Part shown: positions 10,961-20,592 of the stretch, piece by piece | How positions within the stretch are numbered: position 1 is the stretch's first letter | Layout: every line of letters starts with the position of its first letter | Source: Clostridiales bacterium | Lineage (GTDB): Bacteria; Bacillota; Clostridia; Christensenellales; JAISNN01 | NCBI GenBank assembly: GCA_031276195.1 | Contig: JAISNN010000014.1 | Span: 1 to 64,000 of the forward strand | DNA length: 64,000 bases | Reading direction: 5' to 3' | Notes under the pieces: generated by a model | The model's input: only the letters and a program-made list of their open reading frames with translations | What the model was told of the DNA's origin: nothing | The model's database searches: none | Translations under genes and position numbers: made by a program

Positions 10961-11478
10961 ATTTTTACGCCTTTTTTTGCCCGTTTTTAGCGGTTTTTTC
11001 GTGTGCTTTTATGCCTTTTTCGCCCGTTTTTACGTCATTTTCCGTATGTTTTTATGCCTTTTTTTGCCCGTTTTTACGTCATTTTCAGTCTGTTTTTACG
11101 CTTTTTTTGCCCGTTTTTACGTCATTTTCCGTGTGTTTTTATGCCTTTTTTGCCCGTTTTTGAGCGTTTTTCCGTATGTTTTTATGCCTTTTTTCGCCCG
11201 TTTTTAGCGGTTTTTCCGTGTGTTTTTACGCCTTTTTTTGCCCGTTTTTACGTCATTTTTCGTGTGTTTTTATGCCTTTTTTGCCCGTTTTTGAACGTTT
11301 TTTCGTGTGTTTTTACGCCTTTTTTGCCCGTTTTTACATCATTTTTCGTGTGTTTTTATGCCTTTTTCGCCCGTTTTTGAGCGTTTTTCCGTGTGTTTTT
11401 ACGCCTTTTTTTGCCCGTTTTTGAACGTTTTTTCGTGTGTTTTTATGCCTTTTTCGCCCGTTTTTGAGCGGTTTTTCG
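10961..11478. repeat. 43-44 bp tandem repeat, about 12 copies, between dnaX and ybaB
   Basis: Unit ~GTGTGTTTTTATGCCTTTTTTGCCCGTTTTTACGTCATTTTTC read repeatedly. Confidence 0.92.
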
Positions 11479-11534
11479 CTTATTTTCTTACCATTTTTTG
11501 GTGATTTTTATTCGGTTTCCATTTATTTTTTTGC

Positions 11535-13199
11535 CTATTTTACGATTATATTCATGCCCTCGAACATCTCCTTCAAGCGGTTTATTTCCTCGCCGGGGGT
11601 GTTGTCGTTTTGTTTTTTTAAGATAGGTTTGAATTTTAAATCCGTCGTTTCGTGCAGCAAAGCCTGCGCCGTTTTTAGGTTCGCGTCCAAGCAAAACGAA
11701 TTATAATCCGCCTCGTCCGTAAAATACACCGTCAAAAATCCGTCCTCCGCCGCTACGTCGTACACGCTCGAAAAGGAAGCGAAAAGTTGGAGATGACCGC
11801 GCTTTCTGAACGCCTTTACGACATTCCCGAGAACGGCGCGCGCTTCGGCTTCGGTATAAATTTTTTGCAATACTATGCCGCCGTTTTCTATGTTTGAATT
11901 GCCTAAATTTTGCGGTACTATACCGCCGCTTTCTATATTTGAGCCGCTTAAGTTTTGCGGTACTATGCCGCCGTTTTCCGTGTTTGAATTGCTTAAATTT
12001 TGCGGTATTATACCGCCGTTTTCTATGCCTTTTTCTATATTAAAGGAGTTTTTTTTTACCTCGTCCGCAAGTCTGTTTTCGAGATTCTTTAAGCGGATCA
12101 AAATCCCCGTTTCGTCAAGTTCCGAAAGGCTGTCCGCCGCCCTTATTACCGCGGATTCTAAAAAAATCGCGGGGTTCGACGAATATCTCATATCCGATTC
12201 CAGCCTGACGAAGATCTCCAAAGCGCGGTACAGCAGCCTCGCCTCATACTTATCCGCGACGGGTTTCATCGCCTCGTAGAGTTCTTTCGGCAGTCCGTCC
12301 GCGCCGCCGCGCCCCGCCGTCTTTATAAAAATCAAATTCTTAAAATAGTCGCAAAGTTCGCGCCGCAAAATATTGACGTTTGAATTGCTCTTTAAAAGCC
12401 TCTCCGTCTCCCTTACCGCCCCGCCGATTTCACCCGAAAGAATGTATTCGGAAAGGGGGATATACTCGTCGGGCGCGTTCACCATAAGCGCGTCCAAAAC
12501 GTCCTTGTACCTTATGAAACCGTCCGAATACGCAAGGACGATATCGGCGTATGAGAGCGCGTCGCGGACGCTCCCCTCGCCTAATTTTGCAAGCGCGTAG
12601 ACCGCTTGCTCCTCGTATTTTACCTTTAATTCATCGAAAATTTTGGCTATTCTCGCCGCTATAATATCCGCGGGGACAAGCCGGAAATCGAAACGCATAC
12701 ACCGCGACAAAACCGTCTGAGGAACCTTGTGAATCTCCGTCGTCGCAAGAATAAAAATCATATGCTTAGGTGGCTCTTCAAGGGTTTTTAGAAGGGCGTT
12801 AAACGCGTTTATGGTCAACATATGAACCTCGTCGATTATATAGACCTTGTAGCGCGAATTGACGGGGGGAAAACCGCTGTTGTCCCTGAGCGCGCGGATC
12901 TCGTCCACGCCGTTGTTGCTCGCTCCGTCTAATTCCAAAACGTCTATGCCCTCCGCGCCGCTCTTGCACGCCAAGCACTCTCCGCACGGCGAACCGTTCT
13001 CGGGAGAAAGACAATTGACCGCGCGCGCGAAAATTTTCGCCGTAGTAGTCTTGCCCGTTCCGCGCGTCCCCGTGAAAATGTAGGCGTGGCTGATACTGCC
13101 CGACTTGATCTGATTGACAAGCGTCCTGACAATATGCTCCTGCCCGACGACGTCGCCGAATTTTAAAGGACGGAAATTTCTGTATAAAGAAACGGACAT
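11535..13199 (-). CDS. dnaX: DNA polymerase III subunit gamma/tau
   Basis: Walker A GTRGTGKTTTAKIFARAVNC, CGEC..C zinc motif, DEVHML, LEEPPKH. Confidence 0.95.
   Translation of the reverse strand: MSVSLYRNFRPLKFGDVVGQEHIVRTLVNQIKSGSISHAYIFTGTRGTGKTTTAKIFARAVNCLSPENGSPCGECLACKSGAEGIDVLELDGASNNGVDEIRALRDNSGFPPVNSRYKVYIIDEVHMLTINAFNALLKTLEEPPKHMIFILATTEIHKVPQTVLSRCMRFDFRLVPADIIAARIAKIFDELKVKYEEQAVYALAKLGEGSVRDALSYADIVLAYSDGFIRYKDVLDALMVNAPDEYIPLSEYILSGEIGGAVRETERLLKSNSNVNILRRELCDYFKNLIFIKTAGRGGADGLPKELYEAMKPVADKYEARLLYRALEIFVRLESDMRYSSNPAIFLESAVIRAADSLSELDETGILIRLKNLENRLADEVKKNSFNIEKGIENGGIIPQNLSNSNTENGGIVPQNLSGSNIESGGIVPQNLGNSNIENGGIVLQKIYTEAEARAVLGNVVKAFRKRGHLQLFASFSSVYDVAAEDGFLTVYFTDEADYNSFCLDANLKTAQALLHETTDLKFKPILKKQNDNTPGEEINRLKEMFEGMNIIVK
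11867..12016 (-). repeat. 45-nt in-frame tandem repeat in dnaX, four copies, each containing a GCGGTA..TACCGC-type palindrome
   Basis: Palindromes at 11867, 11912, 11957 and 12002, period exactly 45; encodes GGIxPQNLxxSNxEx. Confidence 0.9.
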
Positions 13200-13261
13200 A
13201 TTTTTCTCCCGTGTGTGTTTTTAGGGACCTTTTTTGTGAATGAAAGGTAAAAAAGAATGCC

Positions 13262-13655
13262 TTTTTGCGGTTTTATATCTTATGAGGAATATAAGCGTTT
13301 CTTGCCTTGTTTTCGCGGTACTGTACCGCGTTTTTCGGTGGCTGATATAAGTTTTTATATCTTATGAGGAATATAAATGTTTCTCGCTTTGTTTTCGCGG
13401 TACTGTACCGCGTTTTTCGGGGGCTGATATAAGGTTTTATATATTATAAGGAATAAGTGTTTCTCGCCTTGTTTTCGCGGTACTGTACCGCGTTTTTCGG
13501 TGGCTGATATAAGTTTTATATTATAAGGAATAAAGTGTTTCTCGCTTTGTTTTCGCGGTACTGTACCGCGTTTTTCGGGGGCTGATATAAGTTTATATAC
13601 TATAATGAATATGAGTGTTTCTTGCCTTGTTTTCGCGGTACTGTACCGCGCTTTT
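13262..13655. repeat. About 80-bp tandem repeat, five copies, each with CGCGGTACTGTACCGCG, upstream of dnaX
   Basis: Palindromes at 13314, 13396, 13476, 13554 and 13634. Confidence 0.92.
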
Positions 13656-14056
13656 CGGGGGGCGGTTCTCAAAATGCGTGATAAAAAGCGGTTTAAAATA
13701 TAATTCCAAATCGGTCGCCCCACCCCTTAATCCCCTCCCACGGAGGGGAATTTATCTTATCTTCGTTTTTAGAGTGAAACTCCGACCGCTAAGCACATTT
13801 GTTGATCACCGCCTCTGACCATTACTCACTAACTACCGACCGCTATTCTTGGTCGCCCCACCCCTTAATCCCCTCACACGGAGGGGAATTCGGACGACCG
13901 CTGACAATCGATCACCGGCCGCTAATGCTATATCCGCCGCCGATCACCGATCACTAATAACCAACCACTAACCGCCGATCACTAACCGCTAATAACCAAC
14001 CACTAACCGCTAATAACCGATCACTAACTACCTGCCGCCGGCCGCTAATATGCCGC

Positions 14057-15619
14057 TCAATAAATCTTTATCGTATGCCCGTCCTTGTCGATATCCACCC
14101 ACTTGCCGCCTTCCTTGACGCGCGCCGCGCCGTTCTCGAAAGACATCGCCGCCTCAAACCGAAAATCGACGACTACCTCGCCGTTATGCCCGATAAAGCC
14201 CGTTTTGTTGTTTTTTGTCACGCACGCCAGCCCCTCCTTGAAAGACATACCGAGATCGTATTCAAAGGGAATCACGACGTTGTTTTCCGCGTCGATATAG
14301 CCGAATTTTTCATTTTTTTCCGCGCACGCCAGCCCTTCCTTAAAGGCGAAAATCTCGTCGTATACGGGCTGAATCGTGATCCGGTTCGTCGCGGAATCTA
14401 TATAGCCGAAACGTCCGTTCCGCGTATATTTCGTCCAATCCTCCGCCGAAAGAGGCCCCGTTTTCTTGACCGCGGGGACGGGCTTTTCCGCCCCGTTCGC
14501 CGCGCTCCTCACCTCCGAATAGCCGAATCTCTCCGCGTCGTTCCTCGCGCCCTTGACGACGGAATTGCCGCCGCCCTTCGCGCTTTCGCCGCGCTTGTCA
14601 GGCGCGCCGTTCTTCTTGTCGTTTGCGAATTTGTCCTTTCCGTTTCCGGCGTTTCTATCGTTTCGCCCGTTGTTTGAAAATCTGCCGCTTTCGGATTTGT
14701 TTCCGTCGGCTTTACGGCCGCCCGCGAATCCGTTTTCGGGTTTTCCGTCGTTCCTTTTGTCGCTTGAAAATTTGTTTCCGTCCTGTCTTTTGCCGTCGGG
14801 TTTGGCGTTTCCGGCGTTTCGCCCGTTGTTTGAAAATCTATCGCCGCGTTCGTTTTCCGCGTCGTTTGAGAATTTATTTCCGCCGGCTTTTCCGTCGCTT
14901 AAAAATCTGCCGTTTTCGGATTTGGTTCCGCCGGCTTTTCCGTTGTTTGAAAATCTATCGCCGCGTTCGTTTCCCGCGTCGTTTGAGAATTTATTTCCGT
15001 CTTTTCCGTTTCGGTCGTTCCTCTCGTTCCGTCCGTTGTTGGAAAATCTGTTTTCGTTTCTCTTTTCACTTAAAAATCTGCCGCCGCGTTCGTTTCCCGC
15101 GCCGCCCGCGTTTCCGTTGTTTCCGTTAATCTTGCCGTCGTCCGCGGATTTGTTTCCGTCCGCGCCGCCGTCTTTTTCGATTGCGCCGCTCTTTCCTCCG
15201 TTTGAAATGCCGCCGCCCCTTCTCCCGTCGTCGGAAAATCTATTGCTTCCGCCGTCTTTTTCGCCGTCGGAAAATCCGCCGCCCTCTCTTCCGCCCGCGT
15301 ACGCGCTTTCTCCGCGTCTTTCAAAGGCTTCGCCGCGCCGCCGTTCGCTTTCCGGTTCGTCATGCCTAAAATCGATGTTCAAAGCGTCTACCGCGCTCTT
15401 TAATTCCAAAAAATATTCGGGTTTCAACGCCCTGATCGATCGGATGTCGCTCTCGCTCCTCTTGACGACGCCGTATAAATCCTTGATAAACGAATCGGTG
15501 AGGACTTTTTTTACGTCGCCGCCGATGGCAAGTTCCGAAACGGGCGTTCTCAAAAGTTCCTTGTCGTAAGGCGGTACATAACTCGGTCTGAATTTTTTGT
15601 GAGGCTTATAATATGACAT
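14057..15619 (-). CDS. WG-repeat protein with N-terminal RpoA-CTD-like helical domain and Gly/Asn/Arg/Lys-rich linker
   Basis: C-terminal repeats (GRFGYIDSATNRITIQPVYDEIFAFKEGLACAEKNEKFGYIDAENNVVIPFEYD); N-terminal TPVSELAIGGDVKKVLTDSFIKDLYGVVKRSESDIRSIRALKPEYFLELKSAVDAL. Confidence 0.75.
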   Translation of the reverse strand: MSYYKPHKKFRPSYVPPYDKELLRTPVSELAIGGDVKKVLTDSFIKDLYGVVKRSESDIRSIRALKPEYFLELKSAVDALNIDFRHDEPESERRRGEAFERRGESAYAGGREGGGFSDGEKDGGSNRFSDDGRRGGGISNGGKSGAIEKDGGADGNKSADDGKINGNNGNAGGAGNERGGRFLSEKRNENRFSNNGRNERNDRNGKDGNKFSNDAGNERGDRFSNNGKAGGTKSENGRFLSDGKAGGNKFSNDAENERGDRFSNNGRNAGNAKPDGKRQDGNKFSSDKRNDGKPENGFAGGRKADGNKSESGRFSNNGRNDRNAGNGKDKFANDKKNGAPDKRGESAKGGGNSVVKGARNDAERFGYSEVRSAANGAEKPVPAVKKTGPLSAEDWTKYTRNGRFGYIDSATNRITIQPVYDEIFAFKEGLACAEKNEKFGYIDAENNVVIPFEYDLGMSFKEGLACVTKNNKTGFIGHNGEVVVDFRFEAAMSFENGAARVKEGGKWVDIDKDGHTIKIY

Positions 15620-15903
15620 AAAATATTACTCCAAATTTGTATTAGCGGGTTTTTATTTAGCGGCCGGCGGTCGGTAAAGATGATTATTTATTTAGCGGCC
15701 GGCGCGCCGGCATTGCCGAAAGCGATAAGTTTTTTTTCCGCTTGCGCGTTATTGTGAATACGCTCTAATTATATTACCACAAAAAAAGAAAATATTCAAG
15801 TGTTTTTATTATATAGCGGTTGTTCTTTAAATACTTGCAAACAAGAAAATATCCAAACGCTTTTATTTATAGAGATCGTTCTTTAAATACTTGTGAAAAA
15901 ATA

Positions 15904-15940
15904 AAAATGCCGTCAAAAAAATTTTTTAACGACATTTTAT
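15904..15940 (-). terminator. Probable terminator downstream of gap
   Basis: AAAATGCCGTCAAAAAAATTTTTTAACGACATTTT imperfect hairpin. Confidence 0.55.
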
Positions 15941-15971
15941 ATATTAGACTTGTTTTAAAAATCAATATCTT

Positions 15972-17201
<1,230 letters not shown>

Positions 17202-17328
17202 TTAAAAAATGCGGAGGAAAACTTTTTCGTAAAAAAGTTTTTCCTCCGCGCCTCCTTTCAAAAACTTTTAATAATAAAAATTATGCCTCCCCCGCTTTTT
17301 CACTTTTCTTTTTTTCTTTCTATTCGGC

Positions 17329-17423
17329 CGCCCCACCCCCTAACCCCCTCCCACGGAGGGGAATTAAAGGATAACAAAGCAAGTTTCGCCCCACCCCCTG
17401 ACCCCCTCCCACGGAGGGGAATT
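17329..17423. repeat. Two tandem copies of the GC-rich inverted repeat family A (CGCCCCACCCCCTaACCCCCTCCCACGGAGGGGAATT)
   Basis: Same element as at 6576, 8466, 10280, 13716, 13854, 30512, 30633, 30854, 34962, 37263 and 37474. Confidence 0.9.
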
Positions 17424-17631
17424 AAAGGATAATATAATGATTACAAGATTCAAAAAACTAACCGCTAAATACTAAACTCTAAATACTAAATACTAAATAC
17501 TAAACTCTAACACTAAATATTAACCGCATATTAACCGCTAAATACTAAACAACCGACATACACTAACTACCGCCGCTAACCGCCGACCGCTAAATAACCG
17601 CGCTCCGCTAATCTCCGTCCGCCGCCGCCGT

Positions 17632-18330
17632 TCATTGTCCGCCGTTCCTTTTATTGACTAAAATACTGTCGTAGACTATCTGCCGGCGGCATTTAAGGTA
17701 TATATCGTTCCGTTTTAAGACGTTTTCAAAGATCAAAAGGTCTTCGGATTCGATAACGTTTTTCATTCCGCGGTTCGTGTATTCCACCGTAAAATCCAAA
17801 AAAACAGCCGTAACGGAAATTCCGCAAAAAATCGCCGCCGCCTTTAACATCGCGTCCGTTTCCTTGTTGTATTGACCGTTCGAGAGATATATCAAGCGTT
17901 CCGCGCCGCAAAGCGCGAGCGTCATCGGGCATTCGGGGAAAAAAATGTCCTCGCCGATGAGAATCCCGAGAACGCCGCCGTCCGTTTCGTAGAGTTTTAA
18001 ACTGTTCCCGAGCGTCAGTTCGGAATGGGTCTTGTGCGTCTGATCGGATACTCCCAAAACCGTACCCTTGTGTATGACCGCCGCCGTGTGATAGTACCGC
18101 CCCATAAGACGCGAAACCGTCGCGCATATCAAAATGATCTTTTTTTCTTTGGACAGCCTGATATATTTTTTGAAATATTCGGTCCTGCCGTCAAATTCGG
18201 CAATGTAGTTGAAATCATCGGTCGTACCGAAACCGGCGATCAGAATATCCCCCTCGCCGAACATACCCTCGTAGTCGCCGATTTCGTCCATAATCCGCTT
18301 GTCCGTAACCGTTACAATATTCATAAACAC
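17632..18330 (-). CDS. Nitrilase/carbon-nitrogen hydrolase-fold protein, probably lacking the catalytic cysteine
   Basis: Nitrilase-like YHTAAVIHKGTVLGVSDQTHKTH and GVLGILIGEDIFFPE blocks. Confidence 0.6.
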   Translation of the reverse strand: MFMNIVTVTDKRIMDEIGDYEGMFGEGDILIAGFGTTDDFNYIAEFDGRTEYFKKYIRLSKEKKIILICATVSRLMGRYYHTAAVIHKGTVLGVSDQTHKTHSELTLGNSLKLYETDGGVLGILIGEDIFFPECPMTLALCGAERLIYLSNGQYNKETDAMLKAAAIFCGISVTAVFLDFTVEYTNRGMKNVIESEDLLIFENVLKRNDIYLKCRRQIVYDSILVNKRNGGQ

Positions 18331-18377
18331 CCGAAAAGAAAAAATATGAGTTCATATACTTTATAGTATGTTTATCC

Positions 18378-18571
18378 CGTATTTTTTGGTTCACGCGTAT
18401 CCGGATAATTGCTTTTTTGGGTTCGACGGGGCAAGAATAATTACCGTACTTTTTGGGTTCGACGGCGTAAGAACGATTGCCGTATTTTTTGGTTCACGCG
18501 TATCCGGATAATTGCTTTTTGGGTTCGACGGGGCAAGAATGATTACCGTACTTTTTGGGTTCGCGCGTATT
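18378..18571. repeat. About 102-bp tandem repeat with internal 'TTTTTGGGTTCGACGG..AAGAA' subrepeats
   Basis: CGTATTTTTTGGTTCACGCGTATCCGGATAATTGC at 18379 and again at 18481. Confidence 0.8.
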
Positions 18572-18732
18572 ACTGCGTTGCCGCTGATTTTATACGCGTT
18601 TTTACATTTTCACTTTTGTGTTTTTTTGAATTTTTATCTCTTTTTTGTTTTTTTGCAAAAAGCCTTTGTTGCGTTTATTAAAAGTTGTCTCCCGCATTCT
18701 TAAAAAAATTACTAAAAGTTTTTTGTCCGCCG

Positions 18733-18942
18733 TCAATATTCTTTGCGTCCGAGTAAATAGTCCGCCGATACGTCAAAAATATCGCACAGCCTCACCAACT
18801 GCTCGTAACTGCATTCGTATGTGCCTTTTTCAAAGCGTTGATATACGGGCTGGGCAACGCCGAGAAGCCTCGCAACATCTCTTTGCGAAAGCGACATCCC
18901 CTTACGGCATTCTTTAAGTTTTTTCCCTACTTCTTCTTTCAT
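18733..18942 (-). CDS. XRE-family HTH regulator
   Basis: LKECRKGMSLSQRDVARLLGVAQPVYQRFEKGTYECSYEQLVRLCDIFDVSADYLLGRK. Confidence 0.9.
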   Translation of the reverse strand: MKEEVGKKLKECRKGMSLSQRDVARLLGVAQPVYQRFEKGTYECSYEQLVRLCDIFDVSADYLLGRKEY

Positions 18943-19261
18943 TTTTTTTACGCTTACACTTTTCCGATTTCAAAACCTCCGAAACGTAAATTGGGCGATT
19001 TTGAACGGAAACGGTATAAAATATATTTTTGGGGAATTCTAAAAATTCGCGATAAACAAAGCAACCGGTAACGCTTTTTATCACGGAAATTTAAAACCCT
19101 CCGATTTTTTTCGCGGCGGATTCTAAATAACCTATACGGCGGTTGCGTTTTGAACCGAATTTTATTTCATTTATACTAATTAAACGTTTAATCCGTACGC
19201 CGTACATATTAAAAGTTTAGCCGTTATATTTTAAAAATAAAAATATTTTTTTAAAAAACCC

Positions 19262-19290
19262 TTGACACTATGATACATTATGTGTATAAT
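19262..19290 (+). promoter_or_regulatory. Consensus sigma-A promoter TTGACA-N17-TATAAT
   Basis: Exact -35 TTGACA (19262-19267) and -10 TATAAT (19285-19290). Confidence 0.85.
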
Positions 19291-19499
19291 ATAATTGCAA
19301 TTTATACAGTTTATGTATCTAATTCAAAAATAAAACATAAGGAGGATACTCCGATGTACGAAACTTGCCCGTAAATTGCGATGATATATTTCTCAAGCGA
19401 ATGAACGAACGCACTCAACCTATAAAACTAAAAAACTAATTATGCGCGCGGAGGGCAACCGCTAAGTGTGCAAAATAAAAATAAATAAGGAGAATAATT

Positions 19500-20303
19500 A
19501 TGTTAAATTTAAAAAATGCTCGTTCAAAATTTGTAAATTTTTTCATCGTCGCGCTTTTAGCGATAATTGCGATGACGTTTTCCGCTTGTAGTGTTTACGA
19601 TGGTTCGGGAGAAGAGGATAAAAAACCCGCGGCGGTTACGGTCAGCCTGAACCCTAACGGCGGCACATTAGACAAATTGACCTTTGTCGGCTTCCCCGGC
19701 GAACCTATGAACCTCCCCGTTCCGGAGCGCGAAAAACATACTTTTGATAAATGGTATGAGGGGTGGTCTCCCATATCCCAAACCGAGTTCCCGGCAAAAG
19801 ACACTCAATTAACGGCTCGCTATTACACACAAGAAGAATATGAACAGACGATAGAAAGCCTCCCCTCTAAACTAAATGAAGAATATTACGACGATGATTT
19901 CAGTTGGGGTAAAAGTTATGAATGGATAGGTTGGAATGAAAAGGATTTTACGGCTGAAAACTGGGATAAGTTTCTCTGGCTTCAAAAAAACCCCAACATC
20001 ACAATGAATCTTTCGGTTACGTTAGAGGCACGCATAGGCGGAGGCAATGATTATGCTGTTTTTGAAATAACGGGCGCAAACTCTAGCGACGTTATAACGT
20101 ATATAAACGTAACTCATAGAGTTTATACGAGTTATACGATAAGCGGAACATCCACCGCAAAGGTATTAGTTCTCGGCAATTCTATCGGATGTCCTATCAA
20201 ATTTTTCACCTCTAATGAAAATATTTTAGACGGAAAACTTTATTATAGAAATATAGAACCTATGACAATTACTTTTATCCAACCAATCGGCTCACTAATT
20301 TAG
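19500..20303 (+). CDS. Lipoprotein with InlB B-repeat (Listeria-Bacteroides repeat) domain
   Basis: Lipobox MTFSACSV; VTVSLNPNGGTLDKLTFVGFPGEPMNLPVPEREKHTFDKWYE; RBS AAGGAG. Confidence 0.75.
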   Translation: MLNLKNARSKFVNFFIVALLAIIAMTFSACSVYDGSGEEDKKPAAVTVSLNPNGGTLDKLTFVGFPGEPMNLPVPEREKHTFDKWYEGWSPISQTEFPAKDTQLTARYYTQEEYEQTIESLPSKLNEEYYDDDFSWGKSYEWIGWNEKDFTAENWDKFLWLQKNPNITMNLSVTLEARIGGGNDYAVFEITGANSSDVITYINVTHRVYTSYTISGTSTAKVLVLGNSIGCPIKFFTSNENILDGKLYYRNIEPMTITFIQPIGSLI

Positions 20304-20592
20304 AATTTATATACTTAATCCAAAACGCCGATCACTCCGCTTCAATCTGATATAGCGAAATTTTGTGCTTATTGCCGCATATAATCAACTTGCCGAACTC
20401 ATTTTTAAGTTGTGCGGAATACTGTTCGTGACGATGTTCCAAACAATTCTTGACCGTGTATAAAATGTACGCGGTCTTTTTTTTATTAAATTTAATGAAA
20501 GTTTTTGAAAGAGGGCGCGGAAGAGAAACTTTTTGACAAAAAGTTTTCTCCCGCATAGAATAAATAATAAAAAAATAAAAAATAAAGCCGTT

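Noticed and set aside
10899-11706. Overlapping + strand ORFs encoding MFLCLFRPFLSVF-type repeats
   Set aside because: These are open frames through the 43-44 bp T-rich tandem repeat between dnaX and ybaB; no RBS or domain, several frames equally open.
13355-13723. 122-aa ORF with repeated RGTVPRKQ peptides as a real gene
   Set aside because: Lies wholly in the 80-bp repeat array with no RBS; kept only as evidence on frame openness of the palindrome family.
13200-14050. SRP (4.5S/scRNA) gene expected upstream of dnaX in many Firmicutes
   Set aside because: Looked for the conserved SRP Alu/S-domain motifs; only tandem and low-complexity repeats are visible.
14553-15569. 338-aa + strand ORF (FPSALRPPANPFSGFPS...)
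   Set aside because: Antisense of the low-complexity linker of the WG-repeat gene; compositional artefact, the minus-strand frame has recognisable domains.
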